Counted from the first letter of the stretch, positions 34,060 through 42,656 are shown. The stretch is DNA of 64,000 nt from Villigracilis sp024434165 (GCA_030263665.1 SZPK01000012.1:1-64000); one strand, 5' to 3'. The notes: generated from the sequence alone by a model not told the origin. Made by a program: numbers and translations.

Positions 34060-35361
34060 TTATGCAGGCTTGACCAGTTCCGAGGTCCAATCCAGTTTGG
34101 GACGGACGACGCCGGAGAAAGTACCTGTGATTTTTCCACGCACTGAATCGCCCTCCAGCGAGTCGAACACGTTGAGCGAGATGGCGTCGTCCATGGCGAT
34201 GCCTTTTTGCGAGAGGCGCGAGAAGCCCCAAAACACCACACGGATGGAGTATGTGCCTTCGACCAGCAGGTTGCCCGGAATCCAGCATGTGCTGCGATAC
34301 ACGCCGCGCGCGATCTTCGCGTTCTCCCAATTCGGGTGCGCGTCGGCGGGCGAGTTGAAGATGACCACGTTGTTCATGTCCTTGAGGATGACCGAAGGCG
34401 TGAACCAAACATCGGGTTGCAGGACTTCGTATTCCAACTCGATGCCGATGGGATGGCGAATGTCGAATGCCGATTTCGTTTCGTTTTGCGAGTCGTGCGC
34501 GCGGATTCCGAGAAAACGCACAATGCCATTGGTCGGCGCCTGGTTTTCGTTCCAGCGCATTTGCGGTTCGATCTGCAATGCCATCTGAAAATACGTGGCA
34601 AGGATGGATTCCACTTCGCCCTGCGCCACTGCCTGACCCCGATCCAAAAGCAGCGCGCGGTCACACAACGCGGAAACGGCGGTCATGTTGTGGCTGACGA
34701 ATAAGACCGTCCGCCCGCCGCTTGCCACTTCGCTCATTTTGCCGAGACATTTCTTTTGAAACTCTGCGTCGCCCACCGCCAGCACTTCATCCACCACCAG
34801 AATTTCAGGTTCGAGGTGCGCGGCGACGGCAAACGCGAGGCGCACGTACATGCCGCTGGAATATCGTTTGACGGGCGTGTCAATGTAGCGGTCTACGCCG
34901 GAGAACGCTACGATCTCATCGAGCTTGCGGCGGACTTCCGCGCGGCTCATGCCCATGATCGCGCCGTTGAGGAAGATGTTCTCCCGTCCGGTCAATTCGG
35001 AGTGAAACCCGGTTCCGACTTCGAGGAGGCTTGCGATGCGCCCCCTGGCTTTTACCACGCCTGAGGTGGGCGCCGTGACCCGCGAGAGAATCTTGAGCAG
35101 TGTGCTTTTGCCTGCGCCGTTGCGCCCAATGATGCCAATCGCTTCGCCGCGCTGGACAGCAAAGTTGATATCGCGCAGCGCCCAGACGGTTTCACCGTTG
35201 CGGTTCCCGTGATCCTTTTCGCCGATCTTCTGGTAGGGATCGGGCTTGCCGCGCAGTTTTGCCCACCAGCGTTTGACATCGCCGTAAAACGTGCCAGTGC
35301 CGATGGCGCCCAGTTGATAAGACTTCGAGAGATTCTCGATGGAAATGACCGTGTCGCTCAT
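34060..35361 (-). CDS. wzt: ABC exporter ATPase for polysaccharide, with C-terminal Wzt-type domain
   Basis: A 433-residue protein; the ATG at 35359-35361 shares one base with the stop of wzm (TGATG). An ABC ATPase occupies residues about 1-250: Walker A GRNGAGKST, the degenerate signature YSSGM typical of polysaccharide exporters, and Walker B EILVVDEVLAVGD. Residues about 260-433 form a beta-rich domain of the Wzt C-terminal type, which in Gram-negatives binds the non-reducing end of the finished glycan and sets export specificity. In this locus it suggests that chains are fully built in the cytoplasm and carry a terminal cap, perhaps one of the methyl groups made by the many methyltransferases here. 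Confidence 0.88.
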   Translation of the reverse strand: MSDTVISIENLSKSYQLGAIGTGTFYGDVKRWWAKLRGKPDPYQKIGEKDHGNRNGETVWALRDINFAVQRGEAIGIIGRNGAGKSTLLKILSRVTAPTSGVVKARGRIASLLEVGTGFHSELTGRENIFLNGAIMGMSRAEVRRKLDEIVAFSGVDRYIDTPVKRYSSGMYVRLAFAVAAHLEPEILVVDEVLAVGDAEFQKKCLGKMSEVASGGRTVLFVSHNMTAVSALCDRALLLDRGQAVAQGEVESILATYFQMALQIEPQMRWNENQAPTNGIVRFLGIRAHDSQNETKSAFDIRHPIGIELEYEVLQPDVWFTPSVILKDMNNVVIFNSPADAHPNWENAKIARGVYRSTCWIPGNLLVEGTYSIRVVFWGFSRLSQKGIAMDDAISLNVFDSLEGDSVRGKITGTFSGVVRPKLDWTSELVKPA

Positions 35362-36221
35362 CACACCGTATCCATGAACGTGGCTTCGACGCGGTTGAAG
35401 ATCAACACGCCGATCAGCAGGATGATTGCCATAAAGCCCAGGCTGTAGAAAAGGTACAGGGGGCTGAGTCCGCTCACCCCGAGGAAAGCGAGGCGAAAGA
35501 CTTCCACAACGGCGGTCATCGGGTTGGCGATCACCAGCCATTGCCAGTTCCCCTGCAAACTGGAAATCGGGTAAATGACCGGCGTGGCGTACATCAGCAA
35601 TTGCACGCCGAAGCCGATGAGCTGTTGAAGGTCGCGGTATTTGGTCGTCAACGAAGAGACGATGATGCCCGTGCCAAGTCCCAATCCCGCCATGATGAGC
35701 AGTAACAGCGGCAGGGAGGCAATCCACCAATTTGGGCGGATGTCCGCGCCGATGACGATGAAGTAAACCAGGAAACCCAAAAACACGCCGAGGCGGATGC
35801 CGAATGAAATGATGTTGGAAAGCACAATCGAGACTGGGATGGTCAGGCGCGGGAAATACACCTTGCCCAAAATGGCGGCGTTCGAGGTGAAGGTGGTGGA
35901 GGTGCTTGTGAGGCACGCGGCAAAATAACTCCACACCGTGTTGCCCGCCAGATAAAAGAGAAACGGCGGCAAGCCGTCGGTGGAGAGCTGCGCGATGTTG
36001 CCAAAGATGACGGTGAAGACCACCGTCGTCAGAATCGGCTGGATCAAATACCACAACGGACCCAAAATGGTCTGTTTGTAATAGGCGACAAAATCGCGCC
36101 ACACAAAAAGCATGACCAGGTCGCGGTATTGCCACAACTCGCCCAGCCGCAAATCCCACCACGCTCGCTGCGGGCGGATGATCATTGTCCAGTTTTCCTG
36201 TTCGGAGGTTTGTAATTCCAT
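35361..36221 (-). CDS. wzm: ABC-2 type polysaccharide exporter permease
   Basis: A 286-residue permease with six membrane segments of the ABC2_membrane type. Marks are WQYRDLVMLFVWRDFVAYYKQT before the first segment, PLWYLIQPI, GNTVWSYFAACLTSTS and the late MYATPVIYPIS and ANPMTAVVEVFR conserved loops of Wzm/TagG/RfbA-type permeases. It pairs with the ATPase encoded directly downstream to move lipid-linked polysaccharide across the membrane. Start ATG at 36221. The upstream gap of 58 bases to the wbpE-like gene holds no clear promoter. Confidence 0.88.
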   Translation of the reverse strand: MELQTSEQENWTMIIRPQRAWWDLRLGELWQYRDLVMLFVWRDFVAYYKQTILGPLWYLIQPILTTVVFTVIFGNIAQLSTDGLPPFLFYLAGNTVWSYFAACLTSTSTTFTSNAAILGKVYFPRLTIPVSIVLSNIISFGIRLGVFLGFLVYFIVIGADIRPNWWIASLPLLLLIMAGLGLGTGIIVSSLTTKYRDLQQLIGFGVQLLMYATPVIYPISSLQGNWQWLVIANPMTAVVEVFRLAFLGVSGLSPLYLFYSLGFMAIILLIGVLIFNRVEATFMDTV

Positions 36222-36279
36222 ATCTTATGCTCAAGCCGCCATCTCGACGGCGAGACGCCGCCGAGAGCAAACGTTCAAA

Positions 36280-37377
36280 TCAACCAACAAATTCCTTCAC
36301 CGCCGCGATGACCTCATCCTGCTGTTCCAGCGTCAATTCGGGATACAGCGGCAGCGCCAGCGTTTCGCGCGCGGCTTGCTCCGCGTGCGGGAAGTCGCCT
36401 TCCTTGTAACCAAACTTGCGGCACGGTTCGGCAAGATGCGGCGGGATCGGGTAATACACTTCCGAGGCAATCCCTTTTTGTTTCAAAAATGCCTGCAACT
36501 CATCACGCTTCTTTGAGCGGACGATATACAGGTGATACACATGTTTCGCCCATTCGCATTCCATCGGAGTCGCAACGCCAAGCGGCGCGAGATGCTCGGT
36601 GTATCGTCGAGCCAGTTGGCGGCGTTTTTCGTTCCACGCATCCACATGCGGGAACTTCGCCTGCAAAATCGCGGCTTGCAGCGCATCGAGTCGGCTGTTG
36701 TAACCGACCTCTTCCGAATAATATTTTTTCTTCCAGCCGTGCGTCCGCAGCATCCGCATCCGTTCGGCAAGCGCGGGGTCGTTCGTCAACACCATGCCGC
36801 CGTCGCCGTACGCGCCGAGGTTCTTGGTCGGGAAAAAACTCAAACAGCCGATGTCGCCGAGCGCGCCAGTTTTCCTCCCAAGATATTCCGCGCCGTAGCC
36901 CTGCGCGTTGTCCTCGATCACTTTCAAGCCGTGCTCGCGCGCAATCTCCAAAATCGGATTCATCTCCGACGGATGCCCGTACAAATGCACGGGGATGATC
37001 GCTTTCGTGCGCGGCGTGATTGCAGGCTTGATTTTGCTCACGTCAATTTGATACGTCTGCGGGTCCACATCCACAAACACGGGCTTCGCGCCCACCGACA
37101 TCACCGTGCCAGCCGTCGCAAAGAACGTGTACGCGGGAATGATCACTTCATCGCCCGCGCCGATGTTCAATGCGCGCAGCGCGATCACCAGCGCATCCGT
37201 GCCCGAAGCCAGCCCAATTGCATGTTTGACTCCGAGATGCGCCGCGACGCTTTCCTCGAACTTCGTCACCTGCGGACCCAAAATGAAATGACCCGACTCC
37301 AGCGTGGATGAGACCGCCGCGTCAATTTCGTTTTTGATGGCATGATATTGCGCCGTCAAATCAACCAATGAAATCAT
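36280..37377 (-). CDS. wbpE: DegT/DnrJ/EryC1-family aminotransferase, WbpE-like
   Basis: A 365-residue PLP sugar aminotransferase; the ATG at 37375-37377 overlaps the upstream acyltransferase stop (ATGA). It has LVDLTAQYHAIKNEIDAA at the start, HFILGPQVTKFE, the SGTDALVIALRAL block, DNAQGYGAEY and the PLP lysine segment CLSFFPTKNLGAYGDGG. WbpE-type enzymes transaminate the 3-keto product of WbpB to UDP-2-acetamido-3-amino-glucuronate using glutamate. The gene order wbpB-wbpD-wbpE on this strand supports that role over a generic aminotransferase. Confidence 0.88.
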   Translation of the reverse strand: MISLVDLTAQYHAIKNEIDAAVSSTLESGHFILGPQVTKFEESVAAHLGVKHAIGLASGTDALVIALRALNIGAGDEVIIPAYTFFATAGTVMSVGAKPVFVDVDPQTYQIDVSKIKPAITPRTKAIIPVHLYGHPSEMNPILEIAREHGLKVIEDNAQGYGAEYLGRKTGALGDIGCLSFFPTKNLGAYGDGGMVLTNDPALAERMRMLRTHGWKKKYYSEEVGYNSRLDALQAAILQAKFPHVDAWNEKRRQLARRYTEHLAPLGVATPMECEWAKHVYHLYIVRSKKRDELQAFLKQKGIASEVYYPIPPHLAEPCRKFGYKEGDFPHAEQAARETLALPLYPELTLEQQDEVIAAVKEFVG

Positions 37378-37955
37378 TCTTCGCCTCTCTCTGGACGGAC
37401 GACCTGGTCCTGTTTCCTGTAAGCGTCTCCACACCTGGAGCAGACCGCGCGCCCGCCCTCAAAGGTCAACTGCTCGCCGCACTGGCACATCCAGCCGTGC
37501 AGCCGTGCAGGCGTCCCATACACCAGTGCGTAATCGGGGACATCCTTCGTCACCACCGCGCCCGCGCCGACAAAGCAATACCTGCCCAGCGTCACGCCGC
37601 AGACGATGGTGGCATTCGCGCCGATGGTCGCGCCCTTGCGGACAAGCGTGGTCCTGTACTCGTCCTTGCGGCTGATGTGACTGCGCGGGTTGACGACGTT
37701 GGTAAAAACCATCGAAGGACCGAGAAAAACATCGTCTTCCACGATCACGCCCGTATAGAGCGAGACGTTGTTCTGGATTTTGACATTATTCCCAATCGTC
37801 ACATCCGAGGCGACCAGCACGTTTTGACCGATGTTGCAGCGCTCGCCGATTTTTGCATTCGGCATGACGTGACAGAAATGCCAGATCTTTGTCCCCGCGC
37901 CGATCTGCGCGCCTTCGTCTATGTAACTGGATTCGTGAACAAAATAATCAGGCAT
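37374..37955 (-). CDS. wbpD: Hexapeptide-repeat acyltransferase, WbpD-like, with zinc ribbon
   Basis: A 193-residue left-handed beta-helix enzyme: hexapeptide turns such as IGAGTKIW, IGERCNIGQNV, IGNNVKIQNNV and IGANATIVCGV. The WHFCHV segment near residue 26 is typical of WbpD/WlbB, which N-acetylates UDP-2-acetamido-3-amino-2,3-dideoxy-glucuronate with acetyl-CoA. The C-terminus carries four Cys (CQCG and CSRCG), a zinc-ribbon-like end seen in some family members. It overlaps the aminotransferase gene by 4 bases. Start ATG at 37955 lies 57 bases after the wbpB stop, across a repeat. Confidence 0.86.
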   Translation of the reverse strand: MPDYFVHESSYIDEGAQIGAGTKIWHFCHVMPNAKIGERCNIGQNVLVASDVTIGNNVKIQNNVSLYTGVIVEDDVFLGPSMVFTNVVNPRSHISRKDEYRTTLVRKGATIGANATIVCGVTLGRYCFVGAGAVVTKDVPDYALVYGTPARLHGWMCQCGEQLTFEGGRAVCSRCGDAYRKQDQVVRPERGEE

Positions 37956-37967
37956 GATTGCTTTCTC

Positions 37968-38016
37968 GTACCGCGAAATTCATTTTGCGTGCGGCGCAAG
38001 ATAAATCTTGCGTTAC
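37968..38016 (-). repeat. BIME-like pair of REP-like palindromes
   Basis: Two palindromes lie head to head: CGCGAAAT/ATTTTGCG (37972-37989, one mismatch) and CGCAAGAT/ATCTTGCG (37995-38012, perfect, AA loop). The outer edges are GTAC (37968) and GTTAC (38012-38016). The TAA stop of the wbpB gene (38013-38015) lies in that edge. Confidence 0.65.
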
Positions 38017-38954
38017 GGTCTCAACAACGGATGCGACAACTCATCCTTCGGCGAAATCTGCGCCGCGCGGATTTTGTAGGTCAACTCAATCGAAGGGCGC
38101 GCGTCGCGGATGCCAAAGCCGCGCCCGGCAAGGGTTTCTTCATAGACCTTTGTATGCAGGTCGGTAAAACCTTCCGAGAACTCGATCTCTTTGCCATCCA
38201 CCGTGATGGAACGGTAGGTGGTCTTGTTCGCGGACTTCGCCTGCTGCGGCAGGTCATTTTTGTCCACGGAAAGGAACCAGCGTACACGCGCGCGTTCCAA
38301 TTCGATGAAGCCCGACATGCGCTCATCGTCCGCGTGATAGACCTTGATGCCGTTCACCGAACCAAACAGCCACATCAGCAGGTCGAAAAAGTGGATGCCG
38401 ATGTTCGTCGCCACGCCGCCCGATTTTTCGGCTTGTCCCTTCCACGAGACCTGGTACCACGGTCCGCGGCTGGTGATGTAGGTCAGTTCCACGTCATGGA
38501 CAGCGGCGTCGCCTTGCAGCGACTCGCGGAGTTGAATCAGGCTGGGGTGGACACGCAGCTGCAAGATGGTGTTGATGCGGCGTCCGGTCTCGGCTTCCAG
38601 CTCGGCGAGGGCATCCAAATTCCAGGGGTTGATCACCAGCGGTTTTTCGCAGATCACATCCGCGCCAACGCGCAGGGCAAGGCGGCAGTGGGCATCGTGT
38701 AAATAGTTCGGCGAACAAATCGAAACGTAATGGACGCGGTCCGCTTCGGGTCCGCGGCGCAGTTTTTCGAGGTGGCGGTCGAAGCGTTCGATCTCGGTAA
38801 AGAATTTCACGTCGAACGAATATTGGTCGAGGATGCCGACCGAGTCTTTTGGGTCCACGGCGGCGAGCAGGCGGTTGCCCGTGTCGCGGATGGCGCGCAG
38901 GTGACGCGGCGCGATGTACCCGCCCACGCCGATCACGGCAAAGTTCTTCGTCAT
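38013..38954 (-). CDS. wbpB: Gfo/Idh/MocA-family dehydrogenase, WbpB/WlbA-like
   Basis: A 313-residue oxidoreductase. The Rossmann start FAVIGVGGYIAPRHLRAI is at residues 4-22, then VSICSPNYLHDAHCRLAL, the EKPL motif (EKPLVINP) and the C-terminal GGVATNIGIHFFDLLMWLFGSV substrate region with the conserved G-x-x-x-D/N-x-G-x-H. The IAPRHL N-terminus and the NLDALAELE helix match WbpB/WlbA, which oxidises UDP-GlcNAcA at C3. It overlaps the regulator gene by 4 bases (ATGA), making it the first enzyme gene of the operon. The partner WbpA-like dehydrogenase is 18 kb away at 56117-57439. Confidence 0.87.
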   Translation of the reverse strand: MTKNFAVIGVGGYIAPRHLRAIRDTGNRLLAAVDPKDSVGILDQYSFDVKFFTEIERFDRHLEKLRRGPEADRVHYVSICSPNYLHDAHCRLALRVGADVICEKPLVINPWNLDALAELEAETGRRINTILQLRVHPSLIQLRESLQGDAAVHDVELTYITSRGPWYQVSWKGQAEKSGGVATNIGIHFFDLLMWLFGSVNGIKVYHADDERMSGFIELERARVRWFLSVDKNDLPQQAKSANKTTYRSITVDGKEIEFSEGFTDLHTKVYEETLAGRGFGIRDARPSIELTYKIRAAQISPKDELSHPLLRP

Positions 38955-39424
38955 GATTTTCCTCGCAGCCGCCGCACTTGATAATCCTGCCCTTTGACCT
39001 CCAGCGCCACTTCTTCGGGAATGTTGCTGACTTGAATCCCCGCCTCGATGCAGGTCAAGCGGATGATGTCCATCATTTCATCGTCGCCGTTGAGGTAGAC
39101 CTTGTTGATGCCTTGTTTTTGCAGGTCGGCAACCACTGTTTTTGCCTTTTGGCGGAATTGCCCGTACACCTTGAGCGAATCGCGCGCGTAGGACATGGCG
39201 CGCTGGGTGAAGACCTTCATGCCTTCGGGGGTGAGATCGTATTTGAGGCGGGTGCGGTCGAGGTGCGAGACCTTGACCCAGCCGCGATGGATGAGGCGTT
39301 TGATGTACCAGTTGACGCTGCCGACAGCAATGCCCAGGCGGTTGGAGAGATTCGCCTGGGTCACCATCGAGTCTTGCGCAATTTCATTGAGAAGGGCGTA
39401 TTCGTGCTGTTTGACTTCGGACAT
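38951..39424 (-). CDS. Winged-helix (MarR-type) regulator of the glycan operon
   Basis: A 157-residue protein. The N-terminal 80 residues form a winged helix-turn-helix: YALLNEIAQDSMVTQANLSNRLGIAVGSVNWYIKRLIHRGWVKV, then a wing with KYDLTPEGMKVF. The C-terminal 70 residues are a small alpha/beta region (AKTVVADLQKQGINKVYLNGDDEMMDI), perhaps a ligand or partner-binding part. This resembles the MarR-like regulators found at the head of exopolysaccharide operons. It is the first gene of the minus-strand wbp/wzm/wzt/neu run and overlaps wbpB by 4 bases. A perfect inverted repeat sits in its own promoter, so autoregulation is likely. No ribosome-binding site is visible before the ATG. Confidence 0.78.
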   Translation of the reverse strand: MSEVKQHEYALLNEIAQDSMVTQANLSNRLGIAVGSVNWYIKRLIHRGWVKVSHLDRTRLKYDLTPEGMKVFTQRAMSYARDSLKVYGQFRQKAKTVVADLQKQGINKVYLNGDDEMMDIIRLTCIEAGIQVSNIPEEVALEVKGQDYQVRRLRGKS

Positions 39425-39474
39425 GTGCGAGAATTCAGTTTTTGAATTCTCGCACAGAAATCCCCCACTGTCAA
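39424..39474 (-). promoter_or_regulatory. Promoter with embedded operator palindrome for the regulator-wbp operon
   Basis: On the minus strand a consensus -35 TTGACA (39469-39474) is followed by a 17-base spacer and a -10-like GAGAAT (39446-39451). A perfect 14-bp inverted repeat, with a 5-base loop (arms 39424-39437 and 39443-39456), covers the -10 and reaches the start codon. Binding there would block transcription, which fits an autorepressor site for the adjacent winged-helix protein. Confidence 0.7.
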
Positions 39475-39507
39475 GTTGGCGGGATGAGGGCGAATCCTGC
39501 GGTTCCC

Positions 39508-40641
39508 CTACGATTCGCCAATGGCTTCCCGCATCATGCTCTCGTACTGGTCCACGATCTTTTGAATGTCGAAATCCCGCGCCTTCTCCAAACTGGCGCG
39601 GCGGAAGCGGAGCAAATGTTCGCGGTTGGTGAGCAACTCGCGCAGGGCATTTGAAAACGCCGCCTGGTCTTTCACTTCGATCAGAAAGCCGTTCTTATCT
39701 TCTTCCACCAAATCCAAAAAGCCTCCGATCTTGCTGGCAACGATGGCAAGCCCCTTCACCAACGCCTGCACGCCAACAACAGGCAACCCTTCCGTATGCG
39801 AGGGCATGAAAAGAATGTCGCTTTTTGAAAATTCGTTCAGCACGTCATCAGGCGTGACCCAGCCGGGCAGGTGAAAGCGCCCGGTCATGCCGTGTTTTTC
39901 GATTTCCTGTTTCACTTCCTCGAACATCGGACCGTCGCCGAGCATCGAACACGTCCAATCCAAATCCTTGAGCACGGCAAGCACGCGGACAATTGCCAGC
40001 GGATTTTTCTGGTTCACAAAACGCCCCGCAAAGACGATGCGCGGCGGACGATTCAACTCGACGTGGTCGGGGACAAGGTGCATAAAATCCGCGCCGTTGG
40101 GAACGACGCGAATCTCCACAGGATAATGCTTCAACGCCAGCTGCCGCGTGAACTCGCTCACCGCGATCACACGCTTCGCCCGTTTCCAAATCGGCTTGGT
40201 GAACGGCTCGATCCAGCCGAACCAATAGGCGGTTTTTTCCGGCACGCCGCCCGGCACGTCGCCGAGATGTGCGGTCAAAATGTACGGCACGCCCGTCAGC
40301 ACGGACAAGGCAAACGCCAGCGCGCCCGAAGGCACGGCAAAGTGCGTGTGAATGATGTGCGGGCGAAAACGCCATATCAAGAGCAAACCCGGCACAAACC
40401 CCGCAAGCACATAGGAAAGCATCGTCTGAAAACTTGCCGAAAACGGTTCGGTGCGCCGCGAGCGAATCCGCACCAGGCGAATCCCATCGCGGATTTCCTC
40501 GCGCGGCAGGCTGTCCATGTGCGCGGTCAGCACAGTCACTTCATGCCCGCGCGCCACGAGTTCGCGGCAGATGTCATACGCGGCTCTGCCTCCGCCCCCG
40601 CCGATGGGTGGAAATTCATAGATGACAGTGAGGATGCGCAT
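39508..40641 (-). CDS. GT4-family glycosyltransferase
   Basis: A 377-residue GT-B enzyme. It starts MRILTVIYEFPPIGGGGGRAAYDICREL, with a Gly-rich acceptor loop, then HTHFAVPSGALAFALS. The donor half has IVFAGRFVNQKNPLAIVRVL, LGDGPMFEEV, LFMPSHTEGLPVVGVQALVKGLAIVASKIGG, where the usual second Glu of the E-x7-E pair is Gln (EGLPVVGVQ), an atypical variant. It starts 1 base after the upstream membrane-protein stop and ends 84 bases before the regulator start, so it closes the second transcription block. Confidence 0.86.
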   Translation of the reverse strand: MRILTVIYEFPPIGGGGGRAAYDICRELVARGHEVTVLTAHMDSLPREEIRDGIRLVRIRSRRTEPFSASFQTMLSYVLAGFVPGLLLIWRFRPHIIHTHFAVPSGALAFALSVLTGVPYILTAHLGDVPGGVPEKTAYWFGWIEPFTKPIWKRAKRVIAVSEFTRQLALKHYPVEIRVVPNGADFMHLVPDHVELNRPPRIVFAGRFVNQKNPLAIVRVLAVLKDLDWTCSMLGDGPMFEEVKQEIEKHGMTGRFHLPGWVTPDDVLNEFSKSDILFMPSHTEGLPVVGVQALVKGLAIVASKIGGFLDLVEEDKNGFLIEVKDQAAFSNALRELLTNREHLLRFRRASLEKARDFDIQKIVDQYESMMREAIGES

Positions 40642-40642
40642 G

Positions 40643-42643
40643 TTATTCCGAAAACGGGTCCTTGCATTCCACCTGCCGGGACCGCGGCTCGAAAACCTGG
40701 ATGTTGTTCGATGTCAGCGTGACGACAGGTTTGTAATTGCATAACAGCGGCGCGCCCACAAAACGCACCCACGCTACGTTTTCCTCCACAAACGCACCTT
40801 CTTTTTGTTCCGTAAACTTCTGGTCTTCGGCAACGATCAAGTCGAAGCGGCGTGCGCGCAGGTCGGCGTAATAATTTTCAAGATAGACGCGGTTGCGCGA
40901 CATCGCCATCTCCATCAATTCCATTTGTTCGTATTCCGGCACGAGCCTCACGCCGTGCAAATCATCGAACGTGATCAACTGCCGCTCGGTGATGAACAAA
41001 ATCTCGCCGCCGTTTTGAATCGCCTCCTGCAATCTTTGAATGTCCTTCTCTGCAATGGTTTTGTCGTAGGATGGGAAAAAGCCGATGTGACGTATCGCAA
41101 ACCCAAGCGGAATCAGCAATGCAGCGAACGCCACGCCCCAGCCGATTCGTCCATCCATCGGCTGCGCATCTTTCTCCGGGGAAGCCTGCTTCGCCCAAAG
41201 GGACGTAGTCAACAGGGACAGCATGACCAAATACGCATCCATGTTGTGCAAGTCCCCGCCGCCGCCGATCTTCGTACTGACCACCACCCCGCCGGCGAAC
41301 AACAAAAAAAGCATGGCAAGCAAAGCCAGCCAGCGCAGCGGATGCAAAGCCCTCACCCCTATCCCCTCTCCCTTTGGGAGAGGGGGATTTCGCAGCATTT
41401 GATACAACGCAGCGAACAACGGCGCGGAAACCAGCAAAATCCCCGGCAGGATTCCCATCGGAAAGGTCTCATTCGGGAGCAGGCGGCTCCAAATCAAATC
41501 GGATGTGAAACTGGAGCCAAACGCGGAAAGGTCGGGGCTGCCCGAAATTCGGATGTAAACGAACTGCGAGATCAACGCCGCCGCGAGTCCGCTTGCGCCC
41601 CAAATGAAGGGAGTGACCCAATATTTCCAGCCTTTGTCATTGATTGGTGTTTCCAAAATGTAAATCGCAATCGCCAGCATCGCCGGGACCGGGAACCAGT
41701 TCACGCGGCTGATTCCCGCCCAGAGCGAGGCGAGGACGATGAAAATCAGCGAGCGCCATTGATGCTTCACCGACACGCCCGCCAGGATCAAAATCACCAT
41801 CACCTGCAAGTGATAGTACACCGCGCCCTGCAAAAAGAATAAAAACGCCCAGGCGGTGATGAGAACCGTCATACCACTTCGTGGCACGTTCCCATTGCTC
41901 AATTTCATTCTTCGGGCAAGGAGGAAGGATGCAGCGAGCGTCAGTCCGAACCAAAGGAATGCCTGCCAAAAACGATGGAACCATAGCGGCAAACCATCAA
42001 TCAAAAACGGAATGGACAAGAGCAAATACCGCGAGGGATGCAAAAACGGAAGCGGGAGTTCCATCCCATAAAGTTTTTCGGAGAAAAATAATGAAGCGTA
42101 ATAATGCCGCCCCGCTTCGGAGTAGCCCATCGAAAACGGATTGGCGGAGGTGATGGAAAAAATGCCGTAGGTCTGGTAGATCATCCCCTGCGCCAGCAGG
42201 ACAATTGCGAAGGCAGTGTGCCATTCCAATTTGCGAATCAATTTCAAGCCGATGGTTTGAATCAGGCTTGCCCACAGGAAGACCCACAAAATCGGCATGA
42301 CTTGCGGAAGGATGTTCCCGAATACCTGCAATCGAACGAACCAGACCGAGGTAAACCCGCCCAACACCAGCAAAACGCCTGCAAGGGAAAGCAAAGGCTT
42401 GGGGTGTGAACCAAGTTCACTGAAGTACGAGGCGAGGCGGTCCAAAAGCGGTGAACGAGCAAGCCACGCGGCGGCAAGTGCCGTCAACGCAAAGACGCCC
42501 ACCAAGCCGATCCACTTGGAGCGCAGAAGGGCAATTTCCAACTCGTTCGTGCGTTGAATCGTCTGGGGAATCGCCAGCAGGCTGACGACAACCAGAGACC
42601 ACAGCCATGTTTGCAGGAATTTTTTGGTGGAGACGGATTCCAT
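40643..42643 (-). CDS. Large polytopic membrane protein, GT-C-like, paralogue of the 7706-9805 product
   Basis: A 666-residue protein with about 12-13 hydrophobic segments and a soluble C-terminal domain from about residue 540. It shares with the 7706-9805 product the loop ANPFSMGYSEAGRHYYASL, LIWSRLLPN, STKIGGGGDLHNMD, and the C-terminal ITERQLITF and NVAWVRFVGAPLL. The first loop carries an acidic residue where GT-C enzymes keep their catalytic Asp/Glu, so I infer a lipid-linked-sugar transferase or polymerase. A loop before the STKIGGGGD helix contains NPPLPKGEGIGVRA, a translated dispersed repeat (41350-41386), absent from the paralogue. Confidence 0.7.
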   Translation of the reverse strand: MESVSTKKFLQTWLWSLVVVSLLAIPQTIQRTNELEIALLRSKWIGLVGVFALTALAAAWLARSPLLDRLASYFSELGSHPKPLLSLAGVLLVLGGFTSVWFVRLQVFGNILPQVMPILWVFLWASLIQTIGLKLIRKLEWHTAFAIVLLAQGMIYQTYGIFSITSANPFSMGYSEAGRHYYASLFFSEKLYGMELPLPFLHPSRYLLLSIPFLIDGLPLWFHRFWQAFLWFGLTLAASFLLARRMKLSNGNVPRSGMTVLITAWAFLFFLQGAVYYHLQVMVILILAGVSVKHQWRSLIFIVLASLWAGISRVNWFPVPAMLAIAIYILETPINDKGWKYWVTPFIWGASGLAAALISQFVYIRISGSPDLSAFGSSFTSDLIWSRLLPNETFPMGILPGILLVSAPLFAALYQMLRNPPLPKGEGIGVRALHPLRWLALLAMLFLLFAGGVVVSTKIGGGGDLHNMDAYLVMLSLLTTSLWAKQASPEKDAQPMDGRIGWGVAFAALLIPLGFAIRHIGFFPSYDKTIAEKDIQRLQEAIQNGGEILFITERQLITFDDLHGVRLVPEYEQMELMEMAMSRNRVYLENYYADLRARRFDLIVAEDQKFTEQKEGAFVEENVAWVRFVGAPLLCNYKPVVTLTSNNIQVFEPRSRQVECKDPFSE
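41350..41386. repeat. CCCTCACC...CCCTCTCCC repeat inside coding sequence
   Basis: CCTCACCCCTATCCCCTCTCCC and its inverse GGGAGAGGGGG form a hairpin in frame in the 666-residue membrane protein, giving the peptide NPPLPKGEGIGVRA. The same repeat type is intergenic at 29542-29614. Confidence 0.7.
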
Positions 42644-42656
42644 AAGATTATGTATT

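Noticed and set aside
32999..34408. A 469-residue version of the GT2 next to wzt
   Set aside because: The extra 119 residues are His/Arg-rich and lie over wzt. The ATG at 34049-34051 has an SD and starts a proper GT-A fold.
34060..36270. A 736-residue version of the ABC ATPase
   Set aside because: The upstream part has a shadow-frame composition and overlaps wzm. The ABC domain begins at the ATG at 35359-35361, and the wzm stop overlaps it by one base.
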